A stretch of DNA of 24,897 bases from CAZBMJ01 sp964493205 (GCA_964493205.1 CAZBMJ010000032.1:1-24897), one strand, 5' to 3'. Numbered from the stretch's first letter, positions 1-8,013 are shown. Notes: generated from the letters alone by a model not told the origin. Translations and numbers: made by a program.

Positions 1-2042
1 GCTTTACAAACACTACGTGTGCGGTAGGTAATGGCCCAGATAATTGTACTTTTGCTGCTAACGCTTCGCAAACAGATACAGACTTAGACGGTATTGGCGA
101 TGATTGTGATACTTGTCCTGCTGGTGATAATACTGTTGATACAGATGGAGATGGTATTGCCAATGCCTGTGATGTTTGCCCAGCAGATGCAAGTAATACT
201 TGTGCCGCTGATACAGATGGAGATGGCGTATTAAACGTTAATGATAATTGTATCGCCATAGCTAACCCGTTCCAAATTGATGGAGATAATGATGGCGTAG
301 GAGATGGCTGCGATATTTGTCCTACAGACCCACTAAACTTTTGTGATGCAGGTGATGTAGATGCGGATGGTATTCAAAATATTAATGATAACTGTATTTC
401 TAAAGGTAATGCTTTACAAGCCGACACAGATGCAGATGGTATGGGCGATGCTTGTGATCCCTGTCCAGCCGATGCCACTAACACCTGTGCAACCGATACA
501 GATGGAGATGGTGTATTAAATACAGCGGATAATTGTATAGCCGTAGATAATTTAACTCAAATTGATACAGATAATGATGGGGTAGGTGATATTTGTGATC
601 CTTGCCCAACCGATGGCTTAAACCTTTGTAATGCAGGTGATGTAGATGGAGATGGTGTACAAAATAACGTTGATAATTGTATAGCTAATTCAAATACTTC
701 ACAAAATGATACAGATAATGATGGCATAGGTGATGTTTGTGACCCTTGCCCAGCTGATTCCAGCAATACCTGCGCAACGGATACAGATAACGATGGTGTA
801 TTAAACGTTGTAGATAATTGCATAAGTATTGATAATCCATCGCAAACTGACAGTGATTCAGATAGTATAGGCGATGGCTGTGATTTTTGCCCAACAGATG
901 CCACTAATACATGCACTACAGATCTAGATTTAGATGGTATACTTAATGGAGTGGATAACTGTGTAGGTATAGCAAATCCTTTACAAGAAAATGCCGATGG
1001 TGATTTTTATGGAGATGCTTGTGAAGATCATCAAGATAATGATGGAGATGGTGTAGAAGATGAAATAGACGCCTGCCCACTTGATGAGCTAAACGACATA
1101 GATGGTGATACTCTATGTTCTAATTTAGATAATTGTCCATTTCAATCCAACCCGAATCAATTTGATTTTGATAATGATGGTCTAGGAGATGCTTGTGATC
1201 CATGTCCAGCAGATGCTGGTAATAATTGCGCTCCAGATGCCGATGGTGATGGTATATTAAACATAGTAGATAATTGCCCAGTTCATGCGAACCCCTTACA
1301 GGAAGATACAGATGGCGATGGCCAAGGTAATCTTTGTGACGAGATCCATAATCAAGATCAAGATGCTGATTTAATATTAGATGTGAACGATAACTGTCCT
1401 CATATATTTAATCCAGGGCAAGAAAATGAAGATAGCGATCCTTTTGGTGATGTTTGCGATACATTAAACGACCATGATTTTGATAATGATGCTATAGTAA
1501 ATAGCCTTGATAACTGCCCAATTCATCCTAATCCTTTGCAAGAAAATTCTGATGGTGATGCTTTTGGTGATGTTTGCGATCCATTTAATAGTATAGATTT
1601 AGATGAAGATGGTGTTGAGAATGATGAAGATAATTGTCCTCATATACCTAACATACATCAAGATGACGCAAATGAAGATGGCATAGGCGATGCGTGTAGT
1701 CCTCTGCCCGTAGCCATACCCCTGCCGCTTCCACCTGTACCACCTGTGTTTGGGCCTGCAACGCCATTTGCTCCTGCGGTTGGTATACCAGAAATAGCGC
1801 AGCCTGTAGCGCCAGAAATTGTTGATGAAACAGCAAAAGCACCAAAGGCTCCCGAAGTAGCACTACCTTCCATGGAAGAACTAAATGCAGAAAGTGAACA
1901 ACAAGAATCAGAAGAAGATATATCTGGCGCTGGCTGTTCAAGTACTAACACTAAAGCGCAGGGGCAATTAAATATATTATTAATGCTAAGTTTAGTTTGT
2001 ATAAGTATGTTTAGGAGAAATATTTTAAAGAAAACTAGATAA
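1..2042 (+). CDS. Secreted thrombospondin type 3 repeat protein, 5'-truncated by the window, with MYXO-CTERM-like tail
   Basis: The frame is open from base 3, so an ATG at 441 is internal and the true start lies upstream. At least eleven calcium-binding TSP3 units are visible, built on DxDxDGxxD and DNC motifs with paired cysteines; many are 47-48 residues long. After the last repeat (about base 1700) comes a Pro/Ala-rich linker, then an acidic stretch. The tail is Gly-Cys-Ser-Ser, a short spacer, a hydrophobic helix (LLMLSLVCISMF) and a basic end (RR...KKTR). This Cys-helix-basic layout resembles MYXO-CTERM sorting signals, which are processed by myxosortase-type enzymes at the cell surface. 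Family knowledge suggests a rigid, Ca2+-stabilised stalk or adhesin. The N-terminal domain, and so the function, is not visible. Repeat identity is very secure; the tail class is an inference. Confidence 0.9.
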   Translation, partial: FTNTTCAVGNGPDNCTFAANASQTDTDLDGIGDDCDTCPAGDNTVDTDGDGIANACDVCPADASNTCAADTDGDGVLNVNDNCIAIANPFQIDGDNDGVGDGCDICPTDPLNFCDAGDVDADGIQNINDNCISKGNALQADTDADGMGDACDPCPADATNTCATDTDGDGVLNTADNCIAVDNLTQIDTDNDGVGDICDPCPTDGLNLCNAGDVDGDGVQNNVDNCIANSNTSQNDTDNDGIGDVCDPCPADSSNTCATDTDNDGVLNVVDNCISIDNPSQTDSDSDSIGDGCDFCPTDATNTCTTDLDLDGILNGVDNCVGIANPLQENADGDFYGDACEDHQDNDGDGVEDEIDACPLDELNDIDGDTLCSNLDNCPFQSNPNQFDFDNDGLGDACDPCPADAGNNCAPDADGDGILNIVDNCPVHANPLQEDTDGDGQGNLCDEIHNQDQDADLILDVNDNCPHIFNPGQENEDSDPFGDVCDTLNDHDFDNDAIVNSLDNCPIHPNPLQENSDGDAFGDVCDPFNSIDLDEDGVENDEDNCPHIPNIHQDDANEDGIGDACSPLPVAIPLPLPPVPPVFGPATPFAPAVGIPEIAQPVAPEIVDETAKAPKAPEVALPSMEELNAESEQQESEEDISGAGCSSTNTKAQGQLNILLMLSLVCISMFRRNILKKTR
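177..1031 (+). repeat. Higher-order 285-bp tandem repeat inside the TSP3 gene
   Basis: Two-unit blocks begin at 177, 462 and 747, each at a Cys-Pro codon pair and exactly 285 bp (95 residues) apart. Within each block, an A-type unit (CPADxxNTCA...DGVLN) alternates with a B-type unit. In blocks 1 and 2 the B unit reads CPTDxLNxC...GDVDxDGxQN; in block 3 it has diverged. This indicates duplication of unit pairs rather than of single TSP3 units. Downstream units are irregular in length and more diverged. Confidence 0.8.
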
Positions 2043-2068
2043 AAATAATATATACATAAAAAATTTAC

Positions 2069-2095
2069 AGCACTCATAAAATGGGTGCTTTTTTT
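2069..2095 (+). terminator. Rho-independent terminator after the TSP3 gene
   Basis: A 7-bp stem (AGCACTC pairing with GGGTGCT, one G-U pair) encloses a 7-nt loop, and a run of seven T follows from the last stem base. It lies 27 nt after the TSP3 stop codon and before the hicA promoter. Confidence 0.8.
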
Positions 2096-2129
2096 ATGCG
2101 TTTTACTCAAATAAGACATTAAAGAATAG

Positions 2130-2162
2130 TTGATTATTGTAAAATTACCAACTATAATTGGT
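2130..2162 (+). promoter_or_regulatory. hicAB promoter with operator-like palindrome
   Basis: A -35 box TTGATT (2130-2135) and a perfect -10 TATAAT (2153-2158) are separated by 17 nt. The inverted repeat ACCAA-ctataa-TTGGT (2147-2162) covers the -10 box, and a second imperfect dyad (AACTATAA/TTATAAGTT) overlaps it. HicB proteins with a C-terminal helix-turn-helix usually repress their own operon, so this dyad is the likely HicB/HicAB operator. The binding role is inferred. Confidence 0.65.
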
Positions 2163-2190
2163 TATAAGTTGTTAAGCCAGGAATGTTAAA

Positions 2191-2367
2191 ATGCCTTTAA
2201 GTGGCAAAGAAATGCAAAAAAAGTTTGAAAAAGCAGGGTGGCACAAAATACGTCAAAAAGGCTCACACGTTATTATGGCTCAAGGTGAAGATAGGGAAAC
2301 CATTCCAATGCACAAGGAATTAGGAAAAGGATTAGAAAAATATTTGCTCAAAAGAATAGGTGAATAA
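2191..2367 (+). CDS. hicA: HicA-type mRNA interferase toxin
   Basis: This 58-residue protein reads MPLSGKEMQKKFEKAGW, followed by KGSHVIM and IPMHKELGKGLEKYLLKRIG. That is the compact HicA double-stranded-RNA-binding-like fold, and His26 in the GSH motif matches the catalytic histidine of the family. HicA toxins cleave mRNA in a translation-independent way and are neutralised by HicB. AGGA at 2179-2182 lies 8 nt before the ATG and serves as ribosome binding site. The hicB start follows the stop codon by one base, giving the usual toxin-first order. No inactivating change is visible. Confidence 0.92.
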   Translation: MPLSGKEMQKKFEKAGWHKIRQKGSHVIMAQGEDRETIPMHKELGKGLEKYLLKRIGE

Positions 2368-2368
2368 T

Positions 2369-2797
2369 ATGCAATATCATTTTAAAGTACATTCAGAAAA
2401 AAAAGGCTATTGGGCAGAGTGTGTTGAACTTAAAGGCTGCCTTACTCAAGCGGATAGCAAAAAAGAACTTTTTGATAATGCTTATGAGGCGTTAAACTTA
2501 TACTTAGATGAACCTGAAAACTCTAAAGTTATTTTTCCCAAGCCTAGTTTTAATATAAAAGGCAGTAATATTATTAAAATATCAGTAGATACTAAAATAG
2601 CTTTTGCGATGATTTTACGCCAAGAGCGTGTGAGTAATCATCTAACACAAAACCAAGTAGCCAAAAAATTAGGGTTTAAAAATCCCTATAGTTATCAAAG
2701 ATTGGAAAATAGCAAAACCGCCAATCCCTCTCTCTTGACTATAGTGATGCTAAAATCAATATTTCCAAATCTTAATATTGAAGCAGTAATGGCCTAA
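2369..2797 (+). CDS. hicB: HicB-type antitoxin with C-terminal helix-turn-helix
   Basis: A 142-residue antitoxin. The N-terminal half (MQYHFKVHSEKKGYWAECVE..., to about residue 50) is the partial RNase H-like HicB domain that masks HicA. The C-terminal half (about 80-140, with LTQNQVAKKLGFKNPYSYQR) is an XRE/Cro-like helix-turn-helix that would bind the operator upstream of hicA. I prefer the ATG at 2369, one base after the hicA stop and 8 nt after an AGG, over an in-frame GTG at 2360 that would overlap hicA. Co-transcription with hicA is clear from the spacing. Confidence 0.93.
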   Translation: MQYHFKVHSEKKGYWAECVELKGCLTQADSKKELFDNAYEALNLYLDEPENSKVIFPKPSFNIKGSNIIKISVDTKIAFAMILRQERVSNHLTQNQVAKKLGFKNPYSYQRLENSKTANPSLLTIVMLKSIFPNLNIEAVMA

Positions 2798-2834
2798 AAA
2801 TAAAAGAAAGCAAGGTTGAATATACAGGTGACTA

Positions 2835-2852
2835 TTGGGAGCAAATTCCCAA
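2835..2852. repeat. Short perfect inverted repeat after hicB
   Basis: TTGGGA and TCCCAA flank a 6-nt spacer about 40 nt after the hicB stop. There is no T-run directly after it (AAAATATTTT follows), so it is a weak terminator candidate at best. It may instead belong to the degenerate left flank of repeat copy A. Confidence 0.4.
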
Positions 2853-2890
2853 AATATTTTGTGCAAAAATACCTATCTATTCCACACCTC

Positions 2891-2960
2891 CTACGTGCCA
2901 CGCATCCAGATAATTAACCTTTATAATTGTAAAGATTAGTTTTCTGGATACCGTTTAGGA
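2891..2960 (+). repeat. Intergenic composite hairpin element, copy A (both arm hairpins deleted)
   Basis: The left end CTACGTGCC runs to ATCCAG, then a 53-bp core (2902-2954) runs to CTGGATACCGT. The core matches copy B (11531-11583) at 45 of 53 positions without gaps, and ATCCAG/CTGGAT form its terminal inverted repeat. Compared with copy B it lacks about 12 bp of the left arm and about 16 bp of the right arm, the segments that form the small hairpins there. The internal arms CTTTA/TAAAG keep the core foldable. Its right end runs into the AGGAGG that serves the next gene. Confidence 0.75.
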
Positions 2961-2968
2961 GGCCATAT

Positions 2969-3376
2969 ATGCACGGTCGAGGCCTTTGTCGGGCAGTCCA
3001 ATATACTATTATGTTACCGCTAATTTCATGTGCGCATTGCCATTGCCAATCTTGTCGGCGGGCTAATAGCGCTGTATTTGTTACGTGGGCTAAAGTTTTA
3101 ACTTCACAATTGAGTATTTCATTAGGGTTTGAAAAATTAACTCGTTATGAGTCCTCTGTTGAGGCCTACCGCATATTTTGTGGCATTTGTGGAAGTCAGC
3201 TATTTATGGAATATGGAGAGAATCCAGAATATATCTACTTAACTGCTGCTAGCCTTGAGACAACACCTGACGTAATTCCCGACAAGCACATTAGTTACGA
3301 AGAAAGAATTAGTTGGTTTGAGTTTAGTGATGCTCTTTCAAAATTTCATGGAAAGTCTAGCCTCAAAATAAAATAA
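2969..3376 (+). CDS. GFA/CENP-V (Mss4-like fold) family protein with one zinc cysteine missing
   Basis: This 135-residue protein matches the glutathione-dependent formaldehyde-activating enzyme (GFA) family fold. CHCQSCR (residues 24-30) supplies the C-x-C-x2-C site that holds the catalytic zinc in Gfa. FCGICGS (70-76) supplies the second half of the structural zinc site, and WFEFSD near the C-terminus is also typical. The N-terminus usually reads G-S-C-x-C-G-A-V, but here it is G-R-G-L-C-R-A-V, so the first structural cysteine is Gly5 and the following Gly is Arg. A strong AGGAGG at 2957-2962, 6 nt from the ATG, supports this start. The substrate is unknown; most homologues are not proven formaldehyde enzymes. 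It may be early in decay or use a modified site. Confidence 0.82.
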   Translation: MHGRGLCRAVQYTIMLPLISCAHCHCQSCRRANSAVFVTWAKVLTSQLSISLGFEKLTRYESSVEAYRIFCGICGSQLFMEYGENPEYIYLTAASLETTPDVIPDKHISYEERISWFEFSDALSKFHGKSSLKIK

Positions 3377-3486
3377 TCCAGCTTAAACATGGGTTTTTTA
3401 GTTTTAAAAATCCCCCTGTGCCAAAGAGATTAATTGTGTTACCTGGTACTGTTTGCAATGCATATATGAGAAATGGTGGGAATTAA

Positions 3487-5913
3487 GTGAGTAACACAAC
3501 TAAAACAGATGCTAATAATGTCTATGACGCTTCTTCTATTAAGGTTTTAGAAGGCTTATCAGCTGTAAGAAAAAGACCGGGTATGTATATTGGTGATACC
3601 GATGATGGTTCAGGGCTTCACCATATGGTTTTTGAAGTAGTGGATAACTCTGTGGATGAGGCATTGGCTGGTTATTGCGATACTGTTGAAGTTCTTATTC
3701 ACCATGATTCTTGGGTTTCTGTAAAAGATAATGGTCGTGGAATCCCTGTTGATATGCATGAATCAGGAAAGCCTGCTTGTGAAGTCATTATGTGCGTGCT
3801 TCATGCTGGTGGTAAATTCGACCAAAATTCTTATAAAGTATCAGGTGGGCTTCATGGTGTTGGTATTAGTGTGGTTAACGCTTTAAGTGAAGAGTTAAAA
3901 TTAGAAATTCATCGAGGTGGTTTTTGTTATGAACAAAGCTTTAGTAGGGGAGACCCAACTTCAGGTTTAATCCAAAAAGGCCCTAGTGAGACTACTGGTA
4001 CCAAAATTAGTTTTAAACCTGATGAACAAATATTTTCTCATATAGAGTTTCATTTTGATATTTTAGCTACCAGACTTAGAGAGCAGGCTTTTTTAAATAA
4101 AGGCATTAAAATTCATATTAAAGATGAACGCAGCGGTAAAGAGCACAACTTCTTTTTCGAAGATGGTATTAGTGAATTTGTTCAGCACTTAAATAAATCT
4201 TTTTCACCTATTCACAAAGAGCCAATTATTGTTAGTGGCCAAAAACAATTGCAAGAAGCAGGAGCTAGTGGGCAGTGTCAAGTTGATATTGCTATGCAGT
4301 ATAATGACTCTTATCAAGAAAGAACTTTTTGCTTTACCAATAATATTAAAAATAATGATGGTGGAACTCACCTTGCAGGCTTTAGAGCAGGTTTAACCAG
4401 AGCAGTGAATGGCTATATACAAAAAAATTATGAAAAAGCTTTGGGTAAAGGCGAAATAAAAAGCGAAGACATTCGTGAAGGTTTAACGGCAGTGTTATCA
4501 GTTAAGCTTCCTGATCCAAAATTTAGCTCTCAAACTAAAGATAAATTAGTATCTTCTGAAGTAAGATCTATTGTTGAAAATTTACTTACGGATCATTTAA
4601 ATAGTTGGTTAGAGGAACATCCATCTGAATCAAGACAAATTTGCCAAAAAGTTATTGAGGCGGCAAGAGCTAGGGAAGCTGCCAGAAAAGCTCGTGACTT
4701 AACGAGGCGTAAAGGAGTGCTTGATGGCATGGGGTTGCCTGGCAAATTAGCTGACTGCCAAGAAAAAGATCCCCAGCACGCTGAAATATTTATTGTAGAG
4801 GGTGCATCTGCAGGTGGGACAGCTAAAGATGGTCGTAACAGGCGTCATCAAGCTATTTTGCCGCTCAGAGGTAAAATTTTAAACGTAGAAAAAGCTCGTT
4901 TTGATCGCATGCTCACTTCACAAGAAATTACTACGTTAATTATGGCCTTAGGTTGCGGTATTGGACCTGATGAATTTGATGCCAGCAAAGTGCGTTATCA
5001 CAAGATTATTTTAATGACCGATGCGGATGTTGATGGAAGTCACATTAGAACCTTGTTATTAACTTTCTTTTATCGCCAAATGCGTGAATTAGTAGAAAGA
5101 GGTTATATTTATATTGCTCAACCGCCTCTTTTTAAAGCCCAAAAAGGTAAAAAAGAAATTTATCTAAAAGATGATATGGCTCTAGAAGCCTATTTAATGC
5201 AGCAAGCTTTAGAGGGCTTACAAATTAAATGTGGCCAGACATTAATAGATGAAAAAATAGCCATTAAAGCTTTAGTTGCTTATTATGCCTTTAAACGTGG
5301 TTTAGAAAAGCTTAAAAAACGTTATGAGCCAAGCGTGTTAGAGTCAGTGATCAGTATATGTGCATTGGACAATTATGAAATTTCACCAGAAATAATTATA
5401 GCTAGTCTTGTTGAAAATAATCCTGATTTAAGAGATTTAAAAGTAGATATTATAGGTGATAAAAGTTTAAGTGACTACTGTATAAGTATAAAATTTGAAA
5501 AAGATGGTGAAAAAATAGTAACTGTTTTTAATCAGAATTTTTTTAGTAGTATGGATTTTAATGAATTAAAAAGGCATTTTAATAACTTTAAAATTATTGG
5601 TGATAAAGACTTTTATTTAATAAAAAATAATGATGAATATTATTATAAAAATATCGAAGATTTAGCGTTTTATATTGAGCAATTAGCAAGAAAAGGTCAT
5701 AGTATTCAGCGTTATAAGGGTTTGGGTGAAATGAATCCGAAGCAGCTATGGGAAACCACTATGGATGCAAGTGTTCGTACGCTTTTGCAAGTTCGTATAG
5801 AAGATATTATAGAAGCCGACCAAACATTTTCAGATTTAATGGGTGATGAAGTAGAACCAAGAAAGCTATTTATTGAAAAAGTTTCATTGGATACTTTTAA
5901 TTTAGATTTTTAA
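3487..5913 (+). CDS. gyrB: DNA gyrase subunit B
   Basis: This 808-residue subunit supplies the ATPase and part of the DNA-cleavage centre of gyrase, which introduces negative supercoils with GyrA. The GHKL ATPase domain shows VVDNSVDEA, DNGRGIP and GGLHGVG, and QTK lies in the transducer loop (KFSSQTKDKL). The TOPRIM domain has Glu438 and the metal-binding DADVDGSH (Asp512, 514, 516). The C-terminal part carries the roughly 165-residue insertion seen in E. coli-type GyrB, followed by QRYKGLGEMNPKQLW. The motif usually reading EGDSAGG is EGASAGG, so Ala440 stands where E. coli has Asp426. Translation starts at GTG with only a loose upstream G-rich site. gyrA is not in the window. Confidence 0.98.
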   Translation: MSNTTKTDANNVYDASSIKVLEGLSAVRKRPGMYIGDTDDGSGLHHMVFEVVDNSVDEALAGYCDTVEVLIHHDSWVSVKDNGRGIPVDMHESGKPACEVIMCVLHAGGKFDQNSYKVSGGLHGVGISVVNALSEELKLEIHRGGFCYEQSFSRGDPTSGLIQKGPSETTGTKISFKPDEQIFSHIEFHFDILATRLREQAFLNKGIKIHIKDERSGKEHNFFFEDGISEFVQHLNKSFSPIHKEPIIVSGQKQLQEAGASGQCQVDIAMQYNDSYQERTFCFTNNIKNNDGGTHLAGFRAGLTRAVNGYIQKNYEKALGKGEIKSEDIREGLTAVLSVKLPDPKFSSQTKDKLVSSEVRSIVENLLTDHLNSWLEEHPSESRQICQKVIEAARAREAARKARDLTRRKGVLDGMGLPGKLADCQEKDPQHAEIFIVEGASAGGTAKDGRNRRHQAILPLRGKILNVEKARFDRMLTSQEITTLIMALGCGIGPDEFDASKVRYHKIILMTDADVDGSHIRTLLLTFFYRQMRELVERGYIYIAQPPLFKAQKGKKEIYLKDDMALEAYLMQQALEGLQIKCGQTLIDEKIAIKALVAYYAFKRGLEKLKKRYEPSVLESVISICALDNYEISPEIIIASLVENNPDLRDLKVDIIGDKSLSDYCISIKFEKDGEKIVTVFNQNFFSSMDFNELKRHFNNFKIIGDKDFYLIKNNDEYYYKNIEDLAFYIEQLARKGHSIQRYKGLGEMNPKQLWETTMDASVRTLLQVRIEDIIEADQTFSDLMGDEVEPRKLFIEKVSLDTFNLDF

Positions 5914-5953
5914 GCATATTGATTATTGAGGATATTTTTGCCATGCTTTTTGG

Positions 5954-6382
5954 ATGAAAATAATAAATAAGCATGCATATATCCCTAAAACGGTAGGCGA
6001 ACCTAAAGGTGAGTTTGGCACTCGTTTAAGCCAACGAGTGACCTGTGAAAAATGCCAAAAAGTAGATTATGTGACGATAAAGTTATCAAAAATACATCAA
6101 AAATTTTGCCGTTCTTGTGCTCAAGACGTTTTAAAAGTTTATGAAGTAGGCAGGCATATTCTTGAAGAAAACAAAAAATGTATGTGTGAAAAATGTGGTA
6201 AAAATTTTTTCATGAAAGATATTGTTTTAGCAAAAAAACAAGAAAATGCCCAAGAAATTTTATGCTTTGATTGCCATAAAGGATTTGATGTATGGCGTGG
6301 CAAAGCGGGCGATTCTCAATCATTGATAATAACTGAATTTATCAAAACCAGTTCATGCACTGTTCTTAGGAAATCTAAATAA
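5954..6382 (+). CDS. Double zinc-ribbon protein of unknown function
   Basis: I do not recognise a named family for this 142-residue basic protein. It has two zinc-ribbon-like modules: C31-x2-C34 with C52-x2-C55, and C78-x2-C81 with C104-x2-C107. There is no signal peptide or membrane segment, so it is probably cytoplasmic. Its stop codon overlaps the yidC start by one base (TAATG), indicating translational coupling. It occupies the place near yidC often held by rnpA or yidD in other bacteria, but it resembles neither. The ribosome binding site is weak, and an ATG at 5943 leads to a stop after four codons. Zinc binding is inferred from cysteine spacing; a nucleic-acid or zinc-response role would be a guess. 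Confidence 0.8.
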   Translation: MKIINKHAYIPKTVGEPKGEFGTRLSQRVTCEKCQKVDYVTIKLSKIHQKFCRSCAQDVLKVYEVGRHILEENKKCMCEKCGKNFFMKDIVLAKKQENAQEILCFDCHKGFDVWRGKAGDSQSLIITEFIKTSSCTVLRKSK

Positions 6383-8013
6383 TGAGCCAATATGATTTTA
6401 ATTTAAAGCCTCAAGGTCCAGAACCAAAAAGTATGCTGGTTGCAGTATTGGCTACTAGTATGATTTTTATGCTTTATTCTTATTTTTTTGCTCCTGAAAT
6501 ACCACCAGAAGTAGCTAATAGTGATACCCCTGCTCAAATAGTAGCTGATACTAAAGTGCAAGAGCAAGGGGCCATTATTGATCCAGTTGTGCATGAGCTC
6601 GCTACTAATCCTCAGTTAGCTTTAATTACTCATAGTTTTAAACAGCCAAGCAACAAATTAGAACAACGCTCATCTTATGAGGCTTTGACTACTAATTTTG
6701 GAGGTAGTTTATCCGTTTATAAGCTTACTGATTTTAAGACGGATAACATTTTGTTTAATAAAGACAGCAAAATCTTAGCTGTTTATTCAGCAGACAAAAA
6801 TATTACTTTGGCACCTGATGCTCCTTATGAAGTTATACAAAAAACTGATACTTCTATTTCCTTTAAACATGTAACCAAAGAAGGGTTACAAATAACTAGA
6901 AATTGGCAATTTTTACCTGATGCTCAAATAACAGAAGAAATAACTTTTAAAAACTTATCAAGCGTGCCTCTTAAGGCTAATCTAAAAATAGATACGGTTA
7001 AGATTGATAAGAAAAAGCCTGCTGCTGGTTTATTTAATCCAGGGGTATCTGCTGATAACTTAGTTTTTAGAGCTAATAAAAAACATGAACGGGTTATTTT
7101 ATCTGACTTATTAAAAACACCTAAAGAAATTACTGATTTTGATTACATAGGTCTTGATGAACAGTTCTTTTTGTTTGCCCTGATCCCTTATGATAAAAAA
7201 GATCTCAAATCTCGTATTAGTACTAAAGAATTATCTGATGAAAAAGAGGAGCTAGATATTAGTTTGTCTTTGCCTACCTATGTTTTAATGCCCAATGAAG
7301 AACAAAAAATTTCTCATAAGTTGTTTATTGGTCCTAAACAAATGGATTTATTAGCCAGCGTAAGACCTCCTTTGGACGAAAATATAGATTTTGGATGGTT
7401 TGGTGTATTAAGCCGGCCAATGTTATGGATGCTTGTTAAAATCAACTCTTTTGTTGGTAATTACGGCTTAGCTATTATTTTAATCACTTTTCTGATTAAG
7501 CTTTTGACATATCCGTTAACCAGAAAATCTTTTAATTCCCAGCAAGACATGAAGCTTCTTGCCCCAAAAATCAAAGAAATACAAACTAAATACAGCCATG
7601 ATAGGACTTTGTTGGGCCAAAAGCAAATGGAACTTTATAAAGAGCATAAAATTAATCCGCTTGCAGGTTGTTTGCCGTTGTTTATTCAATTTCCTGTATG
7701 GATTGCCTTTTTTCAAATGCTTAGAAACTCAGTGGAACTTTATAATCAGCCATTTTTTGGTTGGATCACCGACTTAACGCTAGCTGACCCTTATTATATC
7801 TTGCCTCTTTTAATGGGTGCTAGCATGTTTGTGCAGCAATCATTAACGCCCATGCCCAATGACCAACCACAAATGAAATATGTTATGTGGGGTATGCCAT
7901 TTTTCATCACTTTGGTTATGTTAAATATGCCAGCTGGCTTATCGCTATATAGTTTAGTTAATAACTTATTAACTATTTTACAGCAGCTTTTACTTAAAAA
8001 GAAAGAAGCCTAA
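6382..8013 (+). CDS. yidC: Membrane protein insertase YidC
   Basis: A 543-residue inner-membrane insertase that acts alone or with SecYEG. Membrane segment 1 is at about 17-36 (SMLVAVLATSMIFMLYSYFF). A large periplasmic domain runs from about 60 to 330, as in Gram-negative YidC. The conserved insertase core from about 345 contains YPLTRKSFNSQQ, INPLAGCLPLFIQFPVWIAF and NMPAGLSLYSLVNNLLTILQQ. The C-terminus is short and basic (LLKKKEA). Length and layout match the family. It is translationally coupled to the preceding zinc-ribbon gene. Clients include the Fo a and c subunits, which are encoded about 15 kb downstream here. Confidence 0.98.
   Translation: MSQYDFNLKPQGPEPKSMLVAVLATSMIFMLYSYFFAPEIPPEVANSDTPAQIVADTKVQEQGAIIDPVVHELATNPQLALITHSFKQPSNKLEQRSSYEALTTNFGGSLSVYKLTDFKTDNILFNKDSKILAVYSADKNITLAPDAPYEVIQKTDTSISFKHVTKEGLQITRNWQFLPDAQITEEITFKNLSSVPLKANLKIDTVKIDKKKPAAGLFNPGVSADNLVFRANKKHERVILSDLLKTPKEITDFDYIGLDEQFFLFALIPYDKKDLKSRISTKELSDEKEELDISLSLPTYVLMPNEEQKISHKLFIGPKQMDLLASVRPPLDENIDFGWFGVLSRPMLWMLVKINSFVGNYGLAIILITFLIKLLTYPLTRKSFNSQQDMKLLAPKIKEIQTKYSHDRTLLGQKQMELYKEHKINPLAGCLPLFIQFPVWIAFFQMLRNSVELYNQPFFGWITDLTLADPYYILPLLMGASMFVQQSLTPMPNDQPQMKYVMWGMPFFITLVMLNMPAGLSLYSLVNNLLTILQQLLLKKKEA

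Noticed and set aside
557..916. Minus-strand open frames inside the TSP3 gene
   Set aside because: They are shadows of the repetitive GAT/TGT codon pattern of the real plus-strand gene and have no start signal or recognisable domain.
2782..2913. Open stretch after hicB reading VEYTGDYWEQIPKIF, possible gene relic
   Set aside because: No start codon, only about 43 codons, and it ends inside repeat copy A; it could be chance or a remnant, and nothing identifies it.
3390..3416. GGG-T-rich/A-rich-CCC hairpin after the GFA gene as a terminator
   Set aside because: The stem contains a mismatch, is mostly A-T, and no clear T-run follows.
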